NCBI RefSeq assembly: GCF_003313325.1
Contig: NZ_QMHQ01000003.1
Location: 414,662-478,661 of the forward strand
Direction: 5' to 3'
Source: Pedobacter namyangjuensis
Lineage (GTDB): Bacteria; Bacteroidota; Bacteroidia; Sphingobacteriales; Sphingobacteriaceae
Length of the DNA: 64,000 nucleotides
A program made the position numbers and the translations under genes. The number at the start of each line of letters is the position of its first letter. The first letter of the stretch is position 1. Shown here in pieces: positions 8,201 through 16,186 of the stretch. The notes under the pieces are model-generated. The model ran no database searches and was not told the DNA's origin. It saw nothing but the letters and a program-made list of their open reading frames with translations.

Positions 8201-11127
8201 TCATACCTCAATTTTCCGGTAGATTTTAACCCTACATAATCGATATCCAAAAGCTGTGTAGTACGACTGCGCAAATCCATAAAATCTAACCAAATTTTAT
8301 CAATTTCTTTCTTTTTTAAGGCGTACTCGTTGGCGAAGTTGGTATTTCCGTTATCGGCACCTCCATTTAGTTTGGTATTAAAGGCATAGGTTGTTTTGTT
8401 TGATTTTTGCTTGATTAAACCCGGCTCAAAAGTATAGGTATATCCTGCTTCTTTTGTAAAATTCTGACGCCATTTTTCATTATCAAAAATCAATAGGTTT
8501 TCTCGTATCGGGCCAACTAAAAGCTCTTTCTCAATACGATTGTTGGGATTTATCAATAAACGAGTATCAGAATTTAGGGCAGATACAGTAATTTTATTAA
8601 GATCAGAATGATTGGCAACTCTTATCATGTAATGATCCAATTGCTGGCTTTCTTCTGTAGTAAGCGTTGTAGGCTTGTTTACCGTTACCAGTTTATTTAT
8701 AGTATCTGCCAGAATGCTTAAAATGGTTTTTTTACCAGCTGTGATGTTGTGACTAACCGTTATTAATTTATCAGCTGTGCGTATTTTAAATTGGTGAATA
8801 CCTGGCTTTACAACAAAAGAATAACGTTGCAATTGCTGTGCCTTGCTAAAATACACCGGTACATTATCGATATAGACTATAGTGACAGGCAAAATTGCGC
8901 CATCAAGAACCACAAATGGGGCAACCTGCGTGGTGGTATCGTTTGTAGTTTCTGTGGTATGATAAATTGGATTTGGGTGTGTAAACTTGTAATATTCTAT
9001 CGTATCTAAGCCTAAACTTTTGCTCCATTTGGTCCAGGTGAGTTGATCTAACTTTGTGCTCACGCTACCGTAAGCTTCATCGGCCTCTATTTTAATTTTG
9101 TTGGTTTTATGCGCTAGATATTTTCGACCCAAATAAGGTAACCTCACATCCGGAACGTCTGTAAATTTTGAGGTAAAGGCTTGTGCAGTAACATCCGTTT
9201 CGGCTACGGGTTTATGGTTTAAATCTGTAACCTGCACCAACATATTTACTTTTTGGCCAGGGTAAACCATATCTGGCGCAATCAGTTTTAAGTTTAATTG
9301 GTAAGGGTTATAGAATGCACTAACTTCGCTGGTTTCTTCATCTCCATCCCAAAAATAATTAATGCGTATGTGACTAGCTTTTCGGCTATCATTTTTAATC
9401 AATGTATCAAGTTGATTGGTGTAACCTCTTAAAATAACTTTGTTTTCGGCAAAAATGGTATACCAAAAAGGCACTTTATGCTCATTGATGACCACTACAC
9501 GCAAACTGTCTTTATTTTGCAGGGCGTTAATTTGCAGTTCAGGTTTTAGTTTTGTGATGTCGATGGTAGCAGTATCTTTCGGCGTTTCTATCTCATAATA
9601 TTCTGCTCGGTAATCAATTTTAGTAACATAAGGCAAAGTAATGTTTTGCGAATTGATCACTACATCATCTTCGGTAAAACTCGTCATTTTGGCCTGCTGA
9701 CTTTCACTTTTATTGTTTACCAAATAAGTGATAGCCAAACTATCCTTTCTAAATTCAGACTTTATCTCGACAGGTTTAACAGCTTTTTTTGTGCTCTTCC
9801 AATCGTTGTAAGTTAAAGATTTCGATGCCGTTCTCACTTCGTTATTGCTGTTCAAAAATTTGGCACTAATGTCAAAATTAAGGTTAGCTCTTGGAAAAAT
9901 ATCTGCTGGTAGAACAAGTTTGGTCTCACCAACAGGCTCTAACGTAATGTTCTTTTGCCAAAGTGTATCAGGTACGAAAACTTTTTTATCTGCATAATAA
10001 TTTACATGACTAGTGGTCAGCGTGAGTTCTACCCTACCATCAGGAACTGCCAATTCGTTTTCATCTGTCGCTTTAAAATAAACGGTAATTAAACTGTCTT
10101 TTGTCTGCTCATTCCGATCAGTTCGAAGCACAAAATCAATCGATTTCAGTTCATAATCTTCATAACGGAAGTTGTTACTGATGCGAAATGCTTTCTTCGG
10201 CTTTTTAGATTTTTCTTCCAAACTAATTCCATAATTCCTATCAAGTTTTAAGTTTAAACTATCTGCAAGCACGAAACTATATTCGTAACCTCCATTCTTA
10301 TAAGGATTTATTGTAGCTAAGTTCTTTCTAGTGCCATCAATCTGCAAAATTACTTCTGCTGATTTGTTTTTTAGGTTTCCGCCTTTGGCATTAATGATAA
10401 AAGATTTGAATTTTACCGTGTCGTTTGGTTTGTACATCGGCTTGTTAAAAACCATATAGCCCGCATACAAAGATTTGTTACTGCTTTTCTTTTTAAAAAT
10501 GGTTTTAAATGGTCGCCAAAAATATTTGATGGGAAAAGAGTAGGCTACTTTTTTAAAGAACGACCAATCTTCCCTGTCATCATCATAGTAATTATCATCG
10601 TCAACATCGTATTCAAAAAAATTACTTACACCTTCATGCACCACTTTTATAATACCTTCTTCTTTCGGCTTGCCATTTTCCTTACTATGCTTGCTCCTAT
10701 ACAATTTTGCTTCTGCATCGTAAATTGCCTTTTTTTTGCCATCAATTTCTACGAATGCATTGGTAATTAAATTGCCTTTAATATCTGTTACGTAAAACTG
10801 AAAATCATTCTCGTTATTAATAAACTGTAATAAAACGTTGTTTTCGCTTAACAAACTTGTATTGATATTACCTCCGCTAGCACTTACCATCAGGTAATTT
10901 CCGTAAGGTAAATCGCTTTTTTTGTAATCGCGATAATAGTCTGAACTAACTAACGTATGATAGAAATCATTGTTAACCTTATTGTCTTTGAGTAAGCTAA
11001 CAACCTCTTTATCAGTTATTTTATAAGCAAACGTTATGCTACTGGCTTGTTTGCTTTTAGACAGTTTATTTTGGGCAAAGGCACTAAAAGTAAAGAATAG
11101 GGAAAGGAAAAGTAAGCGTAATTTCAT
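5269..11127 (-). CDS. Alpha-2-macroglobulin family protein with TonB-plug insert
   Basis: A 1952-aa exported protein. A Sec signal peptide (MKLRLLFLSLFFTFSAFAQ) is followed by macroglobulin-type beta domains (YAGYMVFNKPMYKPNDTVKF near residue 220). At about 1100-1160 lies a carboxypeptidase-regulatory-like domain (VQGRILSSQTKKPLQGIVVR) and at about 1175-1295 a SusC-type TonB plug (PLIILDGVPFDG, VTVLKDASATAIYG, GVIIVKSKKG). The A2M core follows from about 1310, with a thioester-type CNEQ (CxEQ) near 1512 and an alpha-helical domain. Bacterial A2Ms trap proteases. No lipobox is seen, so outer-membrane or periplasmic attachment is uncertain. The ATG at 11127 is preferred over the TTG two codons upstream. 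Confidence 0.9.
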   Translation of the reverse strand: MKLRLLFLSLFFTFSAFAQNKLSKSKQASSITFAYKITDKEVVSLLKDNKVNNDFYHTLVSSDYYRDYKKSDLPYGNYLMVSASGGNINTSLLSENNVLLQFINNENDFQFYVTDIKGNLITNAFVEIDGKKKAIYDAEAKLYRSKHSKENGKPKEEGIIKVVHEGVSNFFEYDVDDDNYYDDDREDWSFFKKVAYSFPIKYFWRPFKTIFKKKSSNKSLYAGYMVFNKPMYKPNDTVKFKSFIINAKGGNLKNKSAEVILQIDGTRKNLATINPYKNGGYEYSFVLADSLNLKLDRNYGISLEEKSKKPKKAFRISNNFRYEDYELKSIDFVLRTDRNEQTKDSLITVYFKATDENELAVPDGRVELTLTTSHVNYYADKKVFVPDTLWQKNITLEPVGETKLVLPADIFPRANLNFDISAKFLNSNNEVRTASKSLTYNDWKSTKKAVKPVEIKSEFRKDSLAITYLVNNKSESQQAKMTSFTEDDVVINSQNITLPYVTKIDYRAEYYEIETPKDTATIDITKLKPELQINALQNKDSLRVVVINEHKVPFWYTIFAENKVILRGYTNQLDTLIKNDSRKASHIRINYFWDGDEETSEVSAFYNPYQLNLKLIAPDMVYPGQKVNMLVQVTDLNHKPVAETDVTAQAFTSKFTDVPDVRLPYLGRKYLAHKTNKIKIEADEAYGSVSTKLDQLTWTKWSKSLGLDTIEYYKFTHPNPIYHTTETTNDTTTQVAPFVVLDGAILPVTIVYIDNVPVYFSKAQQLQRYSFVVKPGIHQFKIRTADKLITVSHNITAGKKTILSILADTINKLVTVNKPTTLTTEESQQLDHYMIRVANHSDLNKITVSALNSDTRLLINPNNRIEKELLVGPIRENLLIFDNEKWRQNFTKEAGYTYTFEPGLIKQKSNKTTYAFNTKLNGGADNGNTNFANEYALKKKEIDKIWLDFMDLRSRTTQLLDIDYVGLKSTGKLRYDIDTAFTNHIPYIKNIIAFKPNQANFLRIYKGDINTDIYESGKYKLMFLLKDNSYFITDSINVKPNGANYYKWSSFKISEADVFSQKLDSMIKSVPSYGLQPISEKHQQFFNSHLFDKSELKNKVQGRILSSQTKKPLQGIVVRVVGLDLQTISDAKGLFSFKTPEKGGVKISARRFYDKVFDIVNGSVGDILIDTIDNNLKEVEVVGYGTVKKQNMTASATMSVNNELSYALAGSAPGLLLEEVVMLRGSSTLSANKKPLIILDGVPFDGDISSLDKDLVKDVTVLKDASATAIYGSQAVNGVIIVKSKKGNLASNLVGEAVAQQQTMRTNFNDEGFWQPKLTTDENGVAKFTVKFPDDITKWKTRVMAMNGNKQTGYTEGTIKSFKSLSANFVSPLFATVGDSINVLGKLMNYTPMEETGIRKFSYNGKELRNSTVKFKNSLIDTLGIVVKSKDSLNFEYTLAQENGYFDGERRKIPVFEAGVKETKGYFSALLRDTTINYAFDKNLGKIKLRAEASVFPTLLDEMTKLRNYEYLCNEQLASKLKSLLLEKRVRKYLDQKFNHEKDITFILKKLQQNRKPQGTWGWWQNTEEQMWISLHVVEALLQAEKEGYAVDLNKPLLQRYLVDKLTDGPNYNDIQVIKLLHLLDGKNYIKDWVLAFEEKEKKRDAGLSAEVLALKQREIKVSTFSLLEMIELKQMAGLKIDLSVLTKLKKQTMFGSIYWGEESIRFWDNSIHNTLLAYRILKNAGGYEKELEKIALYFLEQRKDGQWRNTYEASLILETILPAFISTNDKREPASIKVNEQVITQFPFDSVIANPTDLMVEKKGKSAVYFTAYQQFQNTKPKKVEKDFKVTSSILQNGEIVTKLKAGTLAKLKVEVEVKADADYVMIEIPIPAGCSYENKIQNFWGVETHREYFKNKTSIFCTKLKQGKYTFEIDLMPRYSGSYILNPAKAEMMYFPVFYGREGMKKVNIN

Positions 11128-11192
11128 AAGCAATTAATTTATTAACTGATGTTTTTTTCATCCGTAATCCATAAACTAATAGAGGTGATGCT

Positions 11193-11200
11193 CAAATATA
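11193..11200 (-). promoter_or_regulatory. -7 promoter box for the alpha-2-macroglobulin gene
   Basis: TATATTTG on the minus strand matches the Bacteroidota -7 consensus TAnnTTTG, about 65 nt before the start codon. The site is within the palindrome CAAATATATTTG, so the same box also reads on the plus strand (11197-11204), toward the thioesterase gene. No clear -33 TTTG was found. Confidence 0.5.
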
Positions 11201-11369
11201 TTTGTTTTAAATGATATGCTTAATGGTATCTATTATTTGATTAAGATTTACTGGGATTTGGTTATTTTGCCTTACTATTTGCAATCTTAAACCTTTAGGC
11301 CTACAATAGCAACGATCTAAAATTAAAAAATTAGATTAACGCTGTTTTTTGATTAATTTCGCCATTGCT

Positions 11370-11894
11370 ATGAGTATTAAAGTTAAAAACCCAAAAGAAT
11401 CTTTTACTATAATGAACGAGTTAGTGTTGCCCAACGACACCAATACGCTAAACAATTTAATGGGTGGAAGACTTTTACATTGGATGGATATCGCGGCAGC
11501 AATTTCTGCACAAAAACACTGCAATAATATTGTAGTAACGGCATCGGTTGACAATGTTTCTTTTAAACAACCTATTAAACTTGGTGATGTTATTACAATT
11601 GAGGCAAAGGTTACACGCTCTTTTAACAGTTCTGTAGAAGTTCGCTTGGATGTTTGGGCAGAAAACATCCCGTCTGGCACAAGAGCAAAATCTAACGAAG
11701 CTTACTATACTTTTGTAGCAGTAGACCAAAAAGGAGGGACAATTCCGGTTCCGGCCTTAAAACCTGAAACAGAAGAAGAAATTGAACTTTTTGACGGTGC
11801 TTTACGCCGCAGGCAATTACGTTTAATTTTGGGCGGTAAAATGCTACCAAATGACGCAAGCGAACTTAAAGCGTTGTTTTTTCCCGCAGTTTAA
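11370..11894 (+). CDS. Acyl-CoA thioesterase, hotdog fold
   Basis: A 174-aa single hotdog-fold thioesterase of the acyl-CoA hydrolase (YciA/BACH) type, hydrolysing acyl-CoA to fatty acid and CoA. Seen: NDTNTLNNLMGGRLLHWMD, the family's helix entry with the catalytic Asn/Asp region, and the strand VVTASVDNVSFKQPIKLGD followed by EAKVTRSFNSSVEV. The C-terminal extension (about 140-174) is unassigned. I use the ATG at 11370; a TTG seven codons upstream is in frame but lies in the presumed promoter (TAATTTCG at 11354-11361, one mismatch to the -7 consensus). Confidence 0.9.
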   Translation: MSIKVKNPKESFTIMNELVLPNDTNTLNNLMGGRLLHWMDIAAAISAQKHCNNIVVTASVDNVSFKQPIKLGDVITIEAKVTRSFNSSVEVRLDVWAENIPSGTRAKSNEAYYTFVAVDQKGGTIPVPALKPETEEEIELFDGALRRRQLRLILGGKMLPNDASELKALFFPAV

Positions 11895-11900
11895 TTTCTT

Positions 11901-12449
11901 CTATTTATTAGTACTAACTTTTTTTAACGCTAATCTATTTTTAGGATTTAGCTGGTAGTTTATTGAAAAATAACTTAAACTCTCCTGATCTGCTTTTGAA
12001 GAAGTTGGCGTAAACCTATAATTTGCTATCGCTGGATTTATAGCGTGAATTGGAAGTGCAATAAAGTTTATTATACCGTTAAAAAACTCGCCAAATACCG
12101 ACATTGTTACCTGATCTTTAAAATCTGGTTCTTCTGCTCCCCATTTATTAAAGCGTTTTCCATCACGTATTTGATTGAATTCTGAGGTGTCCCAATCATA
12201 AGATGCATAATTTTTGCCTTTAAATCGCTTTTTTACCTCCCTAATTTTAATTGCGGTTACGTCTTGCACATTAATACTTACAAAACCTGTATCTGCTCTT
12301 AATAAAATTTTAGTAGAGTCTACTTTTTGCAATATGCCTTTCTGCCTTGAATTTGCAGTTTTTACAATTGCCAAATATGGTTTTACATTTTGAGCATATA
12401 TAATATTATTCGAAAATATTAGTATAACAATAATTAATATAACTCTCAT
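11901..12449 (-). CDS. Exported protein of unknown function (paralogue of 12497-13003)
   Basis: A 182-aa protein with a signal peptide (MRVILIIVILIFSNNIIYAQ). Residues about 24-75 hold a short beta-rich domain with the pattern KGILQKVDSTKILLR...VQDVTAIKIREVKK; the same pattern occurs at the same place in the next gene upstream. The rest is unrecognised. It lies 47 nt downstream of that gene, probably in the same operon as the EVE-domain gene. Location: periplasm or outer membrane; function unknown. Confidence 0.7.
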   Translation of the reverse strand: MRVILIIVILIFSNNIIYAQNVKPYLAIVKTANSRQKGILQKVDSTKILLRADTGFVSINVQDVTAIKIREVKKRFKGKNYASYDWDTSEFNQIRDGKRFNKWGAEEPDFKDQVTMSVFGEFFNGIINFIALPIHAINPAIANYRFTPTSSKADQESLSYFSINYQLNPKNRLALKKVSTNK

Positions 12450-12496
12450 TTAAAATTCTTTAAAAGATATGAAATCGATAATACTCCGTAAAACTA

Positions 12497-13003
12497 TTAG
12501 TTTACATGCTCAACGTAAGCGGTATTTACATAAGGTTCTAGCTTTTTATAAACTGTTCTGAACTTAACTTCATCACTCGCTACTTTAATTATCATTTTGG
12601 TGTTCTTGATATCTGAAACTATACCGGCTATCGTACCAATTACTGCTCCCGAGCCGGCTAGTGCTCCTGTAATAATGGCCATTTCTTCAAAAGCCCTACC
12701 CTCTTCATCTAAACTCCAGATAGCGGCTCCAGCTACTAAACCAGCGCCACCGCCTTTTAAAGTTCCTTCGCCAATGGTTAAGCCACGCTTTCTTATTTTC
12801 AGTCGTTCAATTTCCGCAGGGCGAAAAATAACATACTTGCCTTTGTAATCTTCTATCCCAATTCCTTCTGGCGAAACTTTTTTAAGGAAACCTCGCACCG
12901 TAGCGTATTTTTTGGAGACGACTTTAATTTCGTAAACGCCATTTTGCGCTTTAGCGAAAAGACCGAATGTTGAGAAGAAAAGAAGAGCGATTACAAGTTT
13001 CAT
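12497..13003 (-). CDS. Exported protein with glycine-rich hydrophobic segment, unknown function
   Basis: A 168-aa protein with a signal peptide (MKLVIALLFFSTFGLFAKAQ), a beta-rich domain (about residues 22-75: RGFLKKVSPEGIGIED...PAEIERLKIRKRG) paralogous to the downstream gene, and a Gly/Ala-rich hydrophobic stretch (about 82-130, GGGAGLVAGAAIW, GALAGSGAVIGTIAG) that may insert in a membrane. Its start overlaps the stop of the EVE-domain gene by one base (TAATG), implying translational coupling. I do not recognise a named family. Confidence 0.75.
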   Translation of the reverse strand: MKLVIALLFFSTFGLFAKAQNGVYEIKVVSKKYATVRGFLKKVSPEGIGIEDYKGKYVIFRPAEIERLKIRKRGLTIGEGTLKGGGAGLVAGAAIWSLDEEGRAFEEMAIITGALAGSGAVIGTIAGIVSDIKNTKMIIKVASDEVKFRTVYKKLEPYVNTAYVEHVN

Positions 13004-13410
13004 TATTTAGTTCCCATTTCCAGAATCTTATCGAACTCGGTTGCCTTTAGTGGCATAACCGATAATCGGCCTTGTCTAACTAATGAAATATCCTTTAAAC
13101 TTTCTTCGGCTTTGATTTGCTCTAAGGTAACCGGATTATCTAAAGCTTGCACCGGTACTAGATCTACAACCACCCAATTTTTATCATCAGTTGTAGGATC
13201 TTGATAAGCTTCTTTAACAACTTTGGCTACACCAACTACATGTTTACCTTCGTTGCTGTGATAAAATAAAACCAAATCGCCTTCTTGCATTTCTCTTAGG
13301 TTGTTGCGAGCTTGATAATTGCGCACACCATCCCAAAAAGTACGTCCATCTTCGTTAAATTTGTCCCAGCTATATTTAAAAGGCTCTGATTTTACTAACC
13401 AATGTTTCAT
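13003..13410 (-). CDS. EVE domain protein (PUA-like fold)
   Basis: A 135-aa protein that is entirely an EVE domain: MKHWLVKSEPFKYSWDKF at the N-terminus, WDGVRNYQARNNLREMQEGDLVLFYHSN, and VPVQALDNPVTLEQIK are family signatures. EVE domains are PUA-like and bind modified bases in nucleic acids; the cellular role of this stand-alone form is not established. A perfect -7 box lies 19 nt upstream. The last base of its stop is shared with the next gene's start (TAATG). Confidence 0.92.
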   Translation of the reverse strand: MKHWLVKSEPFKYSWDKFNEDGRTFWDGVRNYQARNNLREMQEGDLVLFYHSNEGKHVVGVAKVVKEAYQDPTTDDKNWVVVDLVPVQALDNPVTLEQIKAEESLKDISLVRQGRLSVMPLKATEFDKILEMGTK

Positions 13411-13429
13411 TTGTGTATTTATTTGATTT

Positions 13430-13437
13430 CAAATTTA
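13430..13437 (-). promoter_or_regulatory. -7 promoter box for the EVE-domain operon
   Basis: TAAATTTG on the minus strand, 8/8 match to TAnnTTTG, 19 nt before the EVE start codon. No clear -33 box. Confidence 0.55.
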
Positions 13438-13463
13438 CAGTTTTAACATAAATATTTAGGCAT

Positions 13464-13492
13464 AAAAAAAACGCCCTTTTGGAGCGCTTTAA
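13464..13492 (-). terminator. Terminator of the zinc metalloprotease gene
   Basis: On the minus strand AAAGCGCTCCAAAAGGGCG followed by eight T residues: a bulged hairpin with a T-tract, 15 nt beyond the metalloprotease stop codon. Confidence 0.75.
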
Positions 13493-13507
13493 TTATATTG
13501 ATTAATG

Positions 13508-16069
13508 TTATTTATTGCTCAACGCACTTTCAATACGATCAGCAAGATCTAACAAGTGATATTTGGTTAACGAATCTGCCTGAGAATTTGCAGCACCTTT
13601 TAAAGTACCATCCAAATCTCTTAACTGACCTTTTACAACAGACAAAACATCACTTTGAGAAGCAGATAAACCGCTACTTACGCCACCTCTACCTACTAGT
13701 ATTGCATTAATTGCGCTAGGAGCTGGTGCTGGTTTTACAATAGCGATTAATTTCTCTACGTAAGCTTTTTGCAAGTTACGACGATAAACATCTGTTGCTG
13801 TGTTAGATTTAAGCTCACCGAAAACAGCGCTATTCATATCTGTAAAAAAGTCGGTTATTTTATAAGCCGATGCACCATCAGTTGCTTCTGCAGCTACCAG
13901 TTTGCTCAATGTTGTATTACTTAACAAACGAGAAAGCGTAGTTCCCTGTAATCTAGAAACTACTTCTAACGGATTTTGATCGATATTATCTAAAACAGTT
14001 TGCGGAACAATCCATTTTGGCGTAGTAAATAATTGAGCATTCAAGAAATTCATTGCTTCTTTTTGCTTAGCGGCAGGCGTACGTTCGTAAATTAAACCAG
14101 CTTGGTCTACAGTTTTAGGCGTTTCGTAAATACCACCAACGTTTTTAGCCACGTGCCCCATATATCTACCAAACTGCGTAGTTAATTGACCGTACATTAC
14201 CGATAAATTATCATAACCTTCGCCAGTTTCTTTTGTCCACTCTGGTAAGCTGTTTAGTATAACCTTTAAGTTTTTAATACCATATTCACTCGCTTTCATG
14301 GCGTTATCGCTCAAATCTTCGTTTTGAGAACGAGGATCATCAGAATTGGTTTCTGTACCAAACCATAAACGAGGATTTTTAGCAGCCTCTGTGGTTAGTT
14401 TATCCAACACTTTCATTTCTGCAGCTACACCTTTACTATCTGGGAAATATTTATAACCCCATTCGATAGCCCATTTATCATAGTCGCCGATACGAGGATA
14501 CAAACCTTTCGAAGAGATTTTATCTTCTGGTTGAGCAACATAGTTGAAACGAGCATAATCCATAATAGATGGTGTGTGCCCATTTTCTTCAACCCATTTT
14601 TTATTACGTAAATTTTCTACCGGAACTGTAGAGCTTGAACCGTAATTGTGGCGTAAACCTAAGGTATGACCAACTTCGTGAGAAGATACGAAACGAATCA
14701 AATCGCCCATTAATTCATCGCTGAATGTCATTTTACGAGCACGAGGATCAACTGCTGCAGTTTGTATCATGTACCAATCGTGCACCAATTTCTGCACATT
14801 ATGGAACCAGTTAATGTGGCTTTCCATAATCTCTCCACTACGTGGATCTGAAATACTTGGTCCGCTGGCATTTGCAATTTCTGATGGTTTATAAACGATA
14901 GCCGAATGGCGAGCATCATCTAAAGTCCAAGTAGAATCTTGTGCTTTTGTTGGGGCCATTTTACCAATAACGGCATTTTTAAATCCAGCTTTTTCAAACG
15001 CTTTCTGCCAATCGTTAACACCAGCAATTAAATAAGGTACCCATTTTTTCGGCGTTGCCGGATCTATATAAAAAACAATCGGCTTTTGTGGTTCTACCAA
15101 CTCGCCTCTTTTGTATTTAGCTACATCTTGTGGTTTTGGTTCTAAGCGCCATCTTTTTACTAATTGTAAATCTTTAACACCTTGTGGGTTTAAGTCGAAA
15201 TCGGTATAACCAACTGCAAAGTAACCTACACGCGGATCGAAATAACGAGGTGTCATAGGCACTTTAGGCAAAATAACTAAAGATGAGTTTAACTCGATAG
15301 TTGCAGAACCAGATGATGCGCCACCGCCCATTGCTGGAGCACCGCCGCCCATACCGCCAGCACTTGCTGCAGATAAACTATAAGTTTTAACTACGTTAAT
15401 TTCTACGTTAGTTGGAAAACTACGTACACCCAAAATGTAACTGCGATCTGCCTGTTGCGTTCCTAGTCTAAACCTAGTTTTAGCCGCAGGCGAGCTGAAA
15501 TAGAAAATCTCATTATCGCTGTTTAAATAAGCAGTTACGTCGATCACGCTAGATTTTTTATCCGGACCATAAGCTGCAACGTTAAAAGATGCGGCAATAG
15601 CTTGGATGTTTGAATTTTGTAGCGATTGGTACATCGATGCCGTACTATCTGCGCTATAAGTTCTGAAACTAACTTTACGCATGAAAATTCTGTCGTTCGG
15701 TCCTTTTTCGAAACGAATAACAGAACTTCCAATCTGATCGCCAGCATAACCTTGCGCAGCACGTACATCAGCGCCTGATTTAGAAATACGGTTTACAACC
15801 AATATATCGCGACCTAAAGTCGTATCAGCGATTTCGAAAAAATATTTGTCCTCAATTTTATGGCTAGTAATCATCCCTTTTCGGGTAACTGCCTTATTGG
15901 TAATTACGGTAGCGTAAGGTTTCGGTTGCGCAGCAACTCCAGAGCCTAAAGCAGCACCTGGTGCACGTCGGGTCGAATCTGTAGCAGCGCCACCAGTTGG
16001 TCTAACTTGCGCATCGGCCACAGCAACAACACCAGCCACCATTAAAATGGTTAGTAAGTTTTTTTTCAT
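13508..16069 (-). CDS. Zinc-dependent metalloprotease (DUF4953/DUF5117 type)
   Basis: An 853-aa exported protein. Signal peptide MKKNLLTILMVAGVVAVADA; N-terminal DUF5118/DUF5117-like region; catalytic zinc site SSHEVGHTLGLRHNYG (about residue 470), the extended HExxHxxGxxH motif; a downstream conserved stretch with PSIMDYARFNYVAQPED provides the Met-turn-like MDYARF. A low-complexity Gly/Ala/Met segment (about 235-255) interrupts the N-terminal domain. This large protease family is widespread in Bacteroidota, presumed periplasmic, substrate unknown. A near-consensus -7 box (TATCTTTA, 16096-16103) lies upstream and a terminator follows. Confidence 0.9.
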   Translation of the reverse strand: MKKNLLTILMVAGVVAVADAQVRPTGGAATDSTRRAPGAALGSGVAAQPKPYATVITNKAVTRKGMITSHKIEDKYFFEIADTTLGRDILVVNRISKSGADVRAAQGYAGDQIGSSVIRFEKGPNDRIFMRKVSFRTYSADSTASMYQSLQNSNIQAIAASFNVAAYGPDKKSSVIDVTAYLNSDNEIFYFSSPAAKTRFRLGTQQADRSYILGVRSFPTNVEINVVKTYSLSAASAGGMGGGAPAMGGGASSGSATIELNSSLVILPKVPMTPRYFDPRVGYFAVGYTDFDLNPQGVKDLQLVKRWRLEPKPQDVAKYKRGELVEPQKPIVFYIDPATPKKWVPYLIAGVNDWQKAFEKAGFKNAVIGKMAPTKAQDSTWTLDDARHSAIVYKPSEIANASGPSISDPRSGEIMESHINWFHNVQKLVHDWYMIQTAAVDPRARKMTFSDELMGDLIRFVSSHEVGHTLGLRHNYGSSSTVPVENLRNKKWVEENGHTPSIMDYARFNYVAQPEDKISSKGLYPRIGDYDKWAIEWGYKYFPDSKGVAAEMKVLDKLTTEAAKNPRLWFGTETNSDDPRSQNEDLSDNAMKASEYGIKNLKVILNSLPEWTKETGEGYDNLSVMYGQLTTQFGRYMGHVAKNVGGIYETPKTVDQAGLIYERTPAAKQKEAMNFLNAQLFTTPKWIVPQTVLDNIDQNPLEVVSRLQGTTLSRLLSNTTLSKLVAAEATDGASAYKITDFFTDMNSAVFGELKSNTATDVYRRNLQKAYVEKLIAIVKPAPAPSAINAILVGRGGVSSGLSASQSDVLSVVKGQLRDLDGTLKGAANSQADSLTKYHLLDLADRIESALSNK

Positions 16070-16186
16070 GAAATTTTCGGTTAGTTATTGATTGGTAAAG
16101 ATAGCGGGTATGCTAGGTTAGAAAACGTTAATAACCATAACTTTATAGTTACAATAACCATAAAACACAGAAATTTAATGCTTTAT

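Noticed and set aside
11336..11729. Minus-strand frames opposite the thioesterase
   Set aside because: They run antisense across the hotdog gene and show no domain; they are shadows of codon structure.
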